Source: Syntrophaceae bacterium UBA2251
GTDB taxonomy: Bacteria > Desulfobacterota > Syntrophia > Syntrophales > UBA2251
DNA length: 64,000 nt
Assembly (NCBI GenBank): GCA_002347815.1
Contig: DDXV01000042.1
Location: 1-64,000 of the forward strand
Reading direction: 5' to 3'
Shown here: positions 32,466 through 40,483 of the stretch, one piece after another
How positions within the stretch are numbered: position 1 is the first letter of the stretch
Layout: every line of letters begins with the position of its first letter
Program-made: the position numbers and the translations under genes
The notes under the pieces: generated by a model
What the model saw: the letters and a program-made list of their open reading frames with translations, nothing else
The model's database searches: none
What the model was told of the DNA's origin: nothing

Positions 32466-32989
32466 CGTTCTCCGTGCAGCCCTGGCAGAAGCACGATCTC
32501 CGGGCCGTCCGGGAGATCACCTGGACCACCTGGCAGAGCGCCTACGCGGCCTTCATCCCGGCCGACGACCTGAAAACCTACTTCGGCGCCCATTATTCGC
32601 CGCGCGCCCTGCGCGCCGTGTACGCGGACCCCTTCGTGGACGGATTCATCGGCACGGCGGAATACGGGCCGGCGGGGTACATCCGCACCCGTTACGTCAG
32701 GGAAGAGCACCGGTTCTACGTCACGTCCCTGTACATCCTCCCCGCTTTCCAGGGTGTCGGGCTCGGCGGCCTTCTGCTCGCGGCGGCGGACGAGCGCGCC
32801 CGGCATCACGGGGTCGACGCCGTCTGGCTCGGCGTCATGACCCGGAACGTCCGCGCCCTGGACTGGTACCGGCGGCGGGGGTTCCGTTTCATCCGGAAGG
32901 AGCCGTTCGTGCTGTCCGCCACGACGGTCGAGCAACGGATCGGCTACCGGAAAATGAACGCCGCGGAGGCGGAGGCCCCCCCGCCATGA
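32462..32989 (+). CDS. GNAT-family N-acetyltransferase
   Basis: This 175-residue protein moves an acyl group from a CoA donor to an amine. The GNAT motif A is visible as TSLYILPAFQGVGLGGLLLAAADERA and motif B as GVMTRNVRALDWYRRRGFRF. The substrate is not known; proteins, sugars and small amines are all possible. The ATG overlaps the glycosyltransferase stop, and its own stop overlaps the next ATG, so it is translationally coupled to both neighbours. Confidence 0.85.
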   Translation: MTFSVQPWQKHDLRAVREITWTTWQSAYAAFIPADDLKTYFGAHYSPRALRAVYADPFVDGFIGTAEYGPAGYIRTRYVREEHRFYVTSLYILPAFQGVGLGGLLLAAADERARHHGVDAVWLGVMTRNVRALDWYRRRGFRFIRKEPFVLSATTVEQRIGYRKMNAAEAEAPPP

Positions 32990-34008
32990 AGCGACCGGTC
33001 CGGCAGGCCCACACCGTCCCCGGGGACACGATCGCCGCCGTCTTCGCCGGCGCGCCCGGACCGCGCCCCGCGGGCGCCCTGTCCCCGCTGTGCCGCGCGC
33101 TCTACACCGCCCAGACGCGATCCTGGCCGGCCCTGGCCCGGACCGCGGCGGAGCTCGCCGGGGTCCGCCTCCGCGACCTGTCTTCGGACGGCTGGTCGCT
33201 CAAGGTCCAGTACAACCCCGCGCGCCTGAAGAGCGGCGCCGCCCGCGTGGACCCCGCGTCCATCGCCGCCCGCCCCTGTTTCCTGTGCCCCGCGGCGCTC
33301 CCCCCCGAACAGCGTGGCATCCTGTATCGGGAAGATTGCCTGATCCTCTGCAACCCCGCCCCGATCTTCCCCGGTCACTTCACGATTGCGAACCTCGCCC
33401 ACGAGCCTCAGGCCATCGAAGCCCGCCTGGAGGCCTTCCTCGATCTGGCCCGCGATCTGGGCGACGGCATGACCCTCTTCTACAACGGCCCCGCCTGCGG
33501 GGCCTCCGCCCCCGACCACCTCCATTTCCAGGCCGCTCCGGCCGGCGCGATCCCCATCGAGAAGGACCTGGCGGGGCGGTTCGATGCCCGACCGGCCCTG
33601 GGAAGCGACGGCGTCGATCGGTGGGGGCTGGTCTCCTGGGGGCGAACCCTGATCCTGGTCCGGGGCCGCGAACGGACGCCGCTGGCCGACGCGACGCGGC
33701 GCCTGATCGCCCGGGGAGGGAACGGGCCGGGATCGCCGGACGAGCCGATGCTGAACCTCCTGGCCGGCTACCGCCGGGGGGAATGGCGGCTCTGCCTCTT
33801 TCCCCGGCGGCGCCACCGCCCGGCCGCCTACGACCGTCCCGATTCGGAGCGGCTCCTCGTCAGTCCCGGCGCCGTGGACATGGGCGGGCTCGTTGTCGCG
33901 CCCCGGGAACGGGAGTTCACCCGCCTGAACGCACCGCTGCTGCGGGACATTTATCGGGAGGTTTCCGCCGCCGCCCCTCCCTGGGCGGACCTTTTCACCC
34001 GCGATTGA
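32986..34008 (+). CDS. DUF4922 protein, HIT-like nucleotide phosphorylase/transferase homologue
   Basis: This 340-residue protein belongs to the HIT-superfamily group related to GDP-L-galactose phosphorylase and Ap4A phosphorylase. The clear parts are RPCFLCPAALPPEQRG (a zinc-like CxxC), LILCNPAPIFPGHFTIAN and the catalytic His motif GASAPDHLHFQA, where the middle His would form the nucleotidyl intermediate. The rest (LLAGYRRGEWRLCLFPRRRHRP) matches the family end. It could split or make a nucleotide-sugar, consistent with the MurU-like and GT neighbours, but that is inference. It overlaps the acetyltransferase gene by ATGA. Confidence 0.8.
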   Translation: MKRPVRQAHTVPGDTIAAVFAGAPGPRPAGALSPLCRALYTAQTRSWPALARTAAELAGVRLRDLSSDGWSLKVQYNPARLKSGAARVDPASIAARPCFLCPAALPPEQRGILYREDCLILCNPAPIFPGHFTIANLAHEPQAIEARLEAFLDLARDLGDGMTLFYNGPACGASAPDHLHFQAAPAGAIPIEKDLAGRFDARPALGSDGVDRWGLVSWGRTLILVRGRERTPLADATRRLIARGGNGPGSPDEPMLNLLAGYRRGEWRLCLFPRRRHRPAAYDRPDSERLLVSPGAVDMGGLVVAPREREFTRLNAPLLRDIYREVSAAAPPWADLFTRD

Positions 34009-34070
34009 ACACCCCCGGCCGCCGGCCTGTCGCGCGGGCGTTCATTTTTGCACGCAAAGGACCGATCGTC

Positions 34071-34637
34071 ATGACCGAACCATCCCAACCCGTTTCCCCC
34101 CTCGCGGACAGCGCGATGACCTTCCCGGAGGCCGTCGCCGGCACGCAGGCCCCGCCGGAGGCGCTCGCCCCGCTGAGTCTCGTCGACGTCCGCTACCGGG
34201 CCTTCGACGGGCGTCTCCATGCGGGACAGCTCGTCATCCACCGGGACCTCGCCGCGGACATCCGCGCGATCTTCGCCTGGATGGAACGTTCCCGGTTCCC
34301 CGTGGCGAAGGTCGTGCCGATCGTCCGCTACGGATGGTCCGACGACGCCTCCATGGCGGACAACAACACCTCCGCCTTCAACTACCGCTTCGTCGGCGGG
34401 ACGGAGCGGCTGTCGCTGCACGCCCTGGGCCGGGCCGTGGACTTGAACCCGCGGATCAACCCCGTGATTTACGGGGACGGACGCATCGCGCCGCCGGGAG
34501 CGGCGTACCGGCCGGGCGCGCCGGGGACGGTCTATCCCGCCCATCCCCTGATGGAGGAATTCCGGAGGCGCGGCTGGACGTGGGGGGGGGATTTCAAAAC
34601 CCTGAAGGACTACCACCACTTCGAGAAGCGGGCATGA
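34071..34637 (+). CDS. M15-family peptidase (D-Ala-D-Ala carboxypeptidase-like)
   Basis: This 188-residue zinc peptidase has the M15 signature SLHALGRAVDLNP (His and Asp ligands) and the C-terminal LKDYHHFEK (third ligand), as in VanY and phage L-Ala-D-Glu peptidases. It should trim peptidoglycan peptide stems or their recycled fragments. No signal peptide is seen, so it may act on cytoplasmic muropeptides, which fits a recycling role. It begins about 60 bp after the DUF4922 gene and converges with the RlpA-like gene. Confidence 0.85.
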   Translation: MTEPSQPVSPLADSAMTFPEAVAGTQAPPEALAPLSLVDVRYRAFDGRLHAGQLVIHRDLAADIRAIFAWMERSRFPVAKVVPIVRYGWSDDASMADNNTSAFNYRFVGGTERLSLHALGRAVDLNPRINPVIYGDGRIAPPGAAYRPGAPGTVYPAHPLMEEFRRRGWTWGGDFKTLKDYHHFEKRA

Positions 34638-34684
34638 GCGGGGTTCTCCGCCTCCGCCCCGCCGCCTCTGCGGGAGGACGCCCT

Positions 34685-35137
34685 TCAGTCGTCGAGGGGA
34701 ATGACCCGGACCCAAGCGGTTCCCCCGCGGAGGAACCGCAGTTCGCGCACCGCCGCGCGCGACAGGTCGATGACGTCGAAGCGCCGCTTGCGGCAGCGGT
34801 CGTTGATCGTCACCACCACGGACCGGTCATTGTCGAGATTGACGACCCTGACCCGTGTGCCGAGGGAGAGGCTCGGATGGGCGGCGGTCCGCTTTTCGGG
34901 ACGGTAGATCGCGCCGGAGCTGGTTCGCCGGCCGTTGAAACGCCTGGCGTAATAGAAGGCGCGGCAGACGAAACCCTCCTCCGGTTCCCCGGTGGCGGCC
35001 GCCTCCGCGGGCGCCATCCGGCCGGCCTCCGCCGCCCCGCTTTCCTGGGCGTGAAGCGGCAGCGCGGCGGACAGGAGAACCAGCGGACCGACCACCGCCA
35101 GCAGCGCGAGGCCTCTCATCGAATTGGTGCGACTCAT
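34685..35137 (-). CDS. RlpA-like double-psi beta-barrel protein
   Basis: This 150-residue exported protein has a signal peptide (MRGLALLAVVGPLVLLSAALPLHA region) and a double-psi beta-barrel like RlpA: FYYARRFNGRRTSSGAIY, AAHPSLSLGTRVRVVN, VTINDRCRKRRFDVIDLSRAA. RlpA proteins are septal lytic transglycosylases that cut naked glycans. The usual NDRGPF loop is NDRCRK here, and the SPOR domain is absent. The start ATG 35135-35137 has GGAGG upstream. A perfect TTGACA lies about 70 bp before it on the minus strand, but with a poor -10 box. Confidence 0.82.
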   Translation of the reverse strand: MSRTNSMRGLALLAVVGPLVLLSAALPLHAQESGAAEAGRMAPAEAAATGEPEEGFVCRAFYYARRFNGRRTSSGAIYRPEKRTAAHPSLSLGTRVRVVNLDNDRSVVVTINDRCRKRRFDVIDLSRAAVRELRFLRGGTAWVRVIPLDD

Positions 35138-35253
35138 CACTCCCTCCGGCGCGGCAAGACAACCCCGCGCCCGACGCCGTCCCGCTCGATCACGAGCGTC
35201 AAGCGCTACATGACCCCCCGGCCGTCTGTCAAGCGGTTTGATCGAATATTTGA

Positions 35254-35282
35254 TTGACACGGGGTCCGCTTCCATATAGCTT
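35254..35282 (+). promoter_or_regulatory. Sigma-70-like promoter before the dehydratase homologue
   Basis: TTGACA is followed after 15 bp by TATAGC, or after 17 bp by TAGCTT. The start of the spacer, CGGGGTC, matches the csp and GAF-gene promoters. It lies about 110 bp before the dehydratase ATG. The spacing is not ideal, so expression may be weak or helped by an activator. Confidence 0.5.
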
Positions 35283-35366
35283 TTTTCGTGGAAACGGGCG
35301 CTTATCGCCTTCACCCGGAGGGGTTGCCCGTCACGAGTGAAAACATTCCCGCAAAAGGAGGCCGCC

Positions 35367-36821
35367 ATGAAAACGCCGCAGGAATACATCGACAGCCTGA
35401 GAAAACTCGATCTCAAGGTCTACCTGCTCGGCAAACGGGTCGAGAACGTCGTGGACGACCCGATCATCCGGCCTTCGCTCAACGCGGTGGCCATGACGTA
35501 CGCGCTCGCCCAGGACCCCGGGTATGCGGACCTCATGACGGCGACCTCCCACCTGACGGGCAGGAAGATCAACCGCTTCACCCACATCCACCAGAGCGTC
35601 GAGGACCTCGTGCGAAAGAGCAAGATGGGGCGGCTCATGGGGTCCCGCACCGGCTGCTGCTTCCAGCGTTGCGTCGGCATGGACGCGCTCAACGCCCTGT
35701 CCATGACGACCTACGACATCGATCAAAGGCACGGGACGGAATACAACCGGCGGTTCCTGAGATATCTGGAATACGTCCAGGAGAACGACCTCGTGTGCGA
35801 CGGGGCGATGACGGACCCCAAGGGCGACCGCTCCCTGCCGCCCCACAGGCAGGCCGACCCGGACCAGTACCTCCGGGTGATCGAAGAGCGCCGGGACGGG
35901 ATCGTCGTACGCGGGGCCAAGGCCCATCAGACCGGCGCCGTCAACTCCCACGAGGTGATCGTCATGCCCACGATCGCCCTGCGGGAGGAGGACCGGGACT
36001 ACGCGGTCTCCTTCGCCCTGCCCAGCGACACGGCGGGCATCACCTACATCCTGGGCCGCCAGTCCTGCGACACCCGGAAGCTGGAGGGCGGCCGGATGGA
36101 CGTGGGAAACGTCATCTTCGGCGGACACGAGGCCCTGATCGTCTTCGACGACGTCTTCGTCCCGTGGGAGCGGGTCTTCATGTACCGGGAATACGCCTTC
36201 GCCGGCCAGCTGGTGGAGCAGTTCGCCTCCTACCACCGCCAGAGCTATGCATGCAAGGTGGGGGTCGGGGACGTCCTGATCGGCGCGGCGCGGACGGTCG
36301 CCGAGTACAACGGCGCCGAGCGGGCCTCCCACGTGAAGGACAAGATCATCGAGATGAACCACCTGAACGAGACCCTCTACTGCGGCTGCATCGCCTGCGC
36401 GGCGGAGGGGCACCGCGAGCCGTCCGGGACCTACCTGGTCGACACGCTCCTGGCCAACGTGCACAAGCAGAACGTCACCCGCTTCCCCTACGAGATCGCC
36501 CGCCTCGCCCAGGACATCGCCGGCGGCCTGATGGTCACCCTGCCGTCCGAGGCCGATCTCCACGCCCCGGAGACGGGAAAATGGATGCAAAAATACTTCC
36601 GCGGCCGCAGCGACATCCCGACGGAAGAGCGGATGCGCATCCTGCGCCTGATCGAGAACCTCACGCTGGGGACGGCGGCGGTCGGCTACCTGACGGAGTC
36701 CATGCACGGGGCGGGCTCGCCGCAGGCCCAGCGGATCATGATCGCCCGCCTGGTCGACCTCAAACAAAAGCAGGCGCTCGCCAGGACCCTGTGCGGGATT
36801 GGGAACGCGGCGCCGGGATGA
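35367..36821 (+). CDS. 4-hydroxybutyryl-CoA dehydratase (AbfD)-family protein
   Basis: This 484-residue flavin and 4Fe-4S protein belongs to the AbfD / 4-hydroxyphenylacetate hydroxylase superfamily. AbfD dehydrates 4-hydroxybutyryl-CoA to crotonyl-CoA by radical chemistry. The cluster ligands align as Cys98 and Cys102 (GCCFQRC), His290 and Cys296 (HRQSYACKVG), with the active-site Tyr294 and Lys297. In the Clostridium aminobutyricum enzyme the His-Cys spacing is seven (292, 299); here it is six. FAD-contact segments such as AKAHQTGAVNSHE and LPSEADLHAP are intact. The start has AAAGGAGG. No other 4-hydroxybutyrate gene is adjacent, so the true substrate may differ. Confidence 0.85.
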   Translation: MKTPQEYIDSLRKLDLKVYLLGKRVENVVDDPIIRPSLNAVAMTYALAQDPGYADLMTATSHLTGRKINRFTHIHQSVEDLVRKSKMGRLMGSRTGCCFQRCVGMDALNALSMTTYDIDQRHGTEYNRRFLRYLEYVQENDLVCDGAMTDPKGDRSLPPHRQADPDQYLRVIEERRDGIVVRGAKAHQTGAVNSHEVIVMPTIALREEDRDYAVSFALPSDTAGITYILGRQSCDTRKLEGGRMDVGNVIFGGHEALIVFDDVFVPWERVFMYREYAFAGQLVEQFASYHRQSYACKVGVGDVLIGAARTVAEYNGAERASHVKDKIIEMNHLNETLYCGCIACAAEGHREPSGTYLVDTLLANVHKQNVTRFPYEIARLAQDIAGGLMVTLPSEADLHAPETGKWMQKYFRGRSDIPTEERMRILRLIENLTLGTAAVGYLTESMHGAGSPQAQRIMIARLVDLKQKQALARTLCGIGNAAPG

Positions 36822-36907
36822 GGCGCAGGCGGGACATTCGACGGGCCTGATTCACAGGCGGACGGACAGAAACGCCGTATTCGGCAACACGGAAAGGAGA
36901 CAGGCCA

Positions 36908-37105
36908 ATGGAACGAAACGTTGGAACCATCGACAGGGTTGTCCGGCTCGTGATCGCGATTCTTTTCATCGCCGCCAACGTCGCGGGCTGGGTGACGGGC
37001 CTTGCGGGTCTCGTCCTCGCCGTCCTCGCGGGCATGCTCCTCTCGAGCGTGGTCTCGGGGCACTGCCCGCTCTATGTCAGGCTGGGCATCAAGAAAACGA
37101 TCTGA
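36908..37105 (+). CDS. DUF2892-family small membrane protein
   Basis: This 65-residue protein has the DUF2892 pattern: a start MERNVGTIDRVVRLVIAILFIA, two membrane helices joined by a GWVTGL turn, and a C-terminal end HCPLYVRLGI with the single Cys typical of the family (also found fused to rhodanese domains). Its function is unknown. AAAGGAG lies about 9 bases upstream. It stands between the dehydratase homologue and recC. Confidence 0.85.
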   Translation: MERNVGTIDRVVRLVIAILFIAANVAGWVTGLAGLVLAVLAGMLLSSVVSGHCPLYVRLGIKKTI

Positions 37106-37265
37106 GCGGCGGACGGACCGCCGCGATTCCCGGCTTGACGGCGCAACGCCTTTGCCATGGAAGGTTCCGCGGGGCGAGTTGGATTTCCATGTCCCGGCCG
37201 GGGGGTTCTGCGCCCGGTCGACGAAGACGGCGAGGCGGATCGGCGCAAGCGGGGAGACGGCGCGC

Positions 37266-40200
37266 ATGCCGGGTCTGAAGCTGTACCACGGCAACCGGAT
37301 GGAGGTCCTGGCGGACCGGCTGGCGGAGGTCCTGGCGGCCCCCCTCGCGGAGCCGTTCGCCCCGGAGATCGTCCTCGTCCAGAGCCGCGGCATGGAGCGC
37401 TGGCTGTCGATGGCGCTCGCCGACCGCCACGGCGTCTGCACGAACGTCCGCTTCCCCTACCCCACCCACTTCGTCCACGCCCTTTTCCGGGCGGTCGATC
37501 CCGCGCTGCCGGCGCGCTCGCCGTACGAACCCGCGGTCATGACCTGGGATCTCGTCGACCTCCTGTCCGCCCTCCCCGACCGCCCGGAGTTCGAGCCGCT
37601 CAAGGCCTATCTGGGCGACGACGGGAACGGCCTCAAGCGGGTCCAGCTCGCCGGGCGGATCGCGGCGCTCTTCGACCAGTACCTCCTGTTCCGGCCCGAA
37701 TGGATGCCGGCGTGGGAGCGCGGGCAGGAGACGCACTGGCAGGCGGCGCTCTGGCGGGAAATCGTCCGGCGCAAGGGACCGGTGCACCGGGTGGCGCTCC
37801 GGCGGAGGCTTCTGGCGGCGATCGGGGACGCGACCGTCCCGCTCCCCGGGGCGCTCGAACGGGTCGCCATGTTCGGCATCTCCTCCCTGCCCCCCTTCTA
37901 CATGCAGATTCTCGCGGCCCTCGCGGCCCGGATCGAGGTGAATCTCTTCCTCGTCAATCCCTGCCGGGAGTTCTGGGAAGACATCGTCTCCGAGCGCGAG
38001 GCAAGCCGGATCGCGGAGCGTCTGGCCGGGTACGACCGCCGCCCCGAGGCGTATCACCTCGAGGCGGGGAACCGGCTGCTGGCGTCCCTGGGCCCCCTGG
38101 GCCGGGAGTTCCTGCAGACGATCGCCGAACTGTCCGCCGAGGAATTCCCCGAATTCGTGGATCCGGGCGACGCCACCCTGCTGGCGGCGATCCAGTCCGA
38201 CATCCTGAATCTGACGGAGCGGGCGCCGTCAGGCGGCGGCGGTCCCGCCGCGGACGACGGGTCGCTCCGGGTGCACGTCTGCCACAGTCCGCTCCGCGAG
38301 ACGGAGATCCTGCACGACGCCCTGCTCGCGATGTTCACCGCGGACCGGACGCTCCGGCCGGACGAGGTCCTCGTCATGATCCCGGACATCACGGCGTATG
38401 CGCCGTTCATCCAGTCCGTCTTTTCGACGGCGGCGGACGATCCCCGCGCCATCCCCTTCACGCTGGCCGATCGGGGATACCTGCACGAGAGCCATCTGAT
38501 CGACACGTTCCTCCGTCTCCTCGACCTTGCGGGAAGCCGCTTCGGCGCCGCTACGGTGCTCGACCTCCTGGACGCGCCCGCCGTCCGGGAAAAGTTTTCG
38601 CTCGCCGACGACGACGTGCGTCTCATCCGGCACTGGGTCCGGGAAACGGGCATCCGCTGGGGCATCGACGCCCGGAACCGGGAGGCGCTGGACCTGCCGG
38701 CGGAGGCCGCCAACACCTGGCGGGCCGGCCTGGACCGGATGCTGCTCGGCTATGCCCTGCCGGCGGGCGGCGAGGCCGTCCTCGTGGACGGCATCTTCCC
38801 CTACGACGACATCGAGGGGGGCGCCGCGGAGAGTCTGGGCCCCTTCCTCGCCTTCACGGAGGCGCTCTTCACGGCCATCCCCGCCCTGGAGACCGGGCGA
38901 ACCCTCTCCGGATGGGCGCAGGCGCTCACCGCACTTCTGGAGACGTTCTTTTCCGGCGACGAGCGCTACGGGTCGGAAACGCGGGCCCTCCGCCGTCTCT
39001 TCGGTGAATTGAAGGAACTGGAGGCGGTCTCCGGGTATGGGGGGCAAATCGGGATCGAGGGAATCAAGGCCTTTCTTCGCGAGAACCTCACGGAAACGGG
39101 GTCCGGCGGCGGCTTCCTCGCGGGCGGCGTCACGTTCTGCACCCTGCTCCCCATGCGCAGCATCCCCTTCAAGGTCATCGCGCTCCTGGGCATGAACGAC
39201 GACGCCTATCCCCGGCCGTCGGTCCCGCTCGGGTTCGACCGGATGGCGGTTTCCCCGCGCCCCGGCGACCGCTCGCGCCGCCAGGACGACCGCTACCTCT
39301 TCCTCGAGGCGCTCCTGTCGGCCCGGCAGCGCCTCCACATCAGCTATTGCGGGCAGAGCCCGAAGGACAACCGCCCCCGCCCCCCCTCGGTCCTGGTGAG
39401 CGAACTGCTCGATGCCATCGAGGCGGGCTTCGGCCCGCGCATCCGGGAAGACCTTTGCACGCACCACCGCCTGCAGGCCTTTGACCCGGCCTATTTCCGG
39501 GGCGATCCGAAGCTGTACAGCCACTCCACGGAGAACCTCCGGGCCGCGGAACGCGCCGCCGCGCCGCGCCGGGATCCCGAGGCCTTCATCCCCTCCGGCC
39601 TTCCCGAGCCGGAAGCGGGCCTAACGGAGATCGACGTCGAGACGTTCTGCGCCTTCTTCGCGCACCCGGCCCGCTTCCTCCTCCGCCGCCGGCTCGGCCT
39701 TTATCTGCGCGACCGGGAGGCGGCGATCCCGGAGGAGGAGCCCTTCACCCTCGAAGGCCTGGACGCGTACGGCCTCGGCCAGGACCTGGTCGCGCGTCTG
39801 CTGGCGGATCGCGACATCGCGCAGGCCTATCCCGTCCTCAAGGCCGCCGGACGCCTCCCCCACGGTGCGCCGGGGGCGTACGCCTACGACGGTCTGCACG
39901 ATGCCATGACCGGGCTCGCCGCCGACATCGGCCGTGCCGTCTCCGGCGGGCGACTCGAGGCCGTTCCGGTGGACCTCCGCCTGGCGGGGATCCACCTCAC
40001 CGGCGCGCTGGACCCGCTTTATCCGGAGGGCCTGGTCCGCTACCGCCCGGCCGACGTGAAGGCCCGCGATCGCCTGGACGCCTGGATCCGTCACGTGATC
40101 CTGAACCACCCCGGCTGCGCGGCGCCCGTCCGCGAGACGCGCTTCATCGGCCGGAACCGCGGGGTCCGCTACGCGCCCCTCGCCGTCGCGGAGCAGCCCC

Positions 40201-40481
40201 TGGCGGACCTGGTCGCCCTCTTCCTCGCGGGGCTCCGCACCCCCCTGCACTTCTTCCCCGAATCCTCGCTCGCCTACGCCGACGCAACCGCAGCGGGCAA
40301 GGATGCGGCGGCGGCGCTCCGGGCGGCGCGGACCAAATGGGAGGCCTATCGCTATCCGGAAAAGGACGATCCCGACAACCGGCTCTGCTTCGACCGGATC
40401 GACCCCCTGGACGACGCCTTCCGCCGCCTGGCCGAGACGGTCTTCCATCCGCTGCTTGCGGCCGAGGAGGCGCTGACCTAG
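37266..40481 (+). CDS. recC: Exodeoxyribonuclease V subunit gamma (RecC)
   Basis: This 1071-residue protein is the Chi-recognising, inactive-helicase subunit of the RecBCD end-processing enzyme. The start LKLYHGNRMEVLADRLAEVL, then VLVQSRGMERWLSMALADRHG and FPYPTHFVHALFR, match RecC N-termini. FGISSLPPFYMQILAALAAR and LPMRSIPFKVIALLGMNDDAYPR are further RecC marks, and LEALLSARQRLHISYCGQSPKDN follows. It lacks a Walker A, as expected. The ATG at 37266 starts the operon; I saw no clear promoter, so it may depend on one further upstream. recB follows after two bases. Confidence 0.93.
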   Translation: MPGLKLYHGNRMEVLADRLAEVLAAPLAEPFAPEIVLVQSRGMERWLSMALADRHGVCTNVRFPYPTHFVHALFRAVDPALPARSPYEPAVMTWDLVDLLSALPDRPEFEPLKAYLGDDGNGLKRVQLAGRIAALFDQYLLFRPEWMPAWERGQETHWQAALWREIVRRKGPVHRVALRRRLLAAIGDATVPLPGALERVAMFGISSLPPFYMQILAALAARIEVNLFLVNPCREFWEDIVSEREASRIAERLAGYDRRPEAYHLEAGNRLLASLGPLGREFLQTIAELSAEEFPEFVDPGDATLLAAIQSDILNLTERAPSGGGGPAADDGSLRVHVCHSPLRETEILHDALLAMFTADRTLRPDEVLVMIPDITAYAPFIQSVFSTAADDPRAIPFTLADRGYLHESHLIDTFLRLLDLAGSRFGAATVLDLLDAPAVREKFSLADDDVRLIRHWVRETGIRWGIDARNREALDLPAEAANTWRAGLDRMLLGYALPAGGEAVLVDGIFPYDDIEGGAAESLGPFLAFTEALFTAIPALETGRTLSGWAQALTALLETFFSGDERYGSETRALRRLFGELKELEAVSGYGGQIGIEGIKAFLRENLTETGSGGGFLAGGVTFCTLLPMRSIPFKVIALLGMNDDAYPRPSVPLGFDRMAVSPRPGDRSRRQDDRYLFLEALLSARQRLHISYCGQSPKDNRPRPPSVLVSELLDAIEAGFGPRIREDLCTHHRLQAFDPAYFRGDPKLYSHSTENLRAAERAAAPRRDPEAFIPSGLPEPEAGLTEIDVETFCAFFAHPARFLLRRRLGLYLRDREAAIPEEEPFTLEGLDAYGLGQDLVARLLADRDIAQAYPVLKAAGRLPHGAPGAYAYDGLHDAMTGLAADIGRAVSGGRLEAVPVDLRLAGIHLTGALDPLYPEGLVRYRPADVKARDRLDAWIRHVILNHPGCAAPVRETRFIGRNRGVRYAPLAVAEQPLADLVALFLAGLRTPLHFFPESSLAYADATAAGKDAAAALRAARTKWEAYRYPEKDDPDNRLCFDRIDPLDDAFRRLAETVFHPLLAAEEALT

Positions 40482-40483
40482 CC

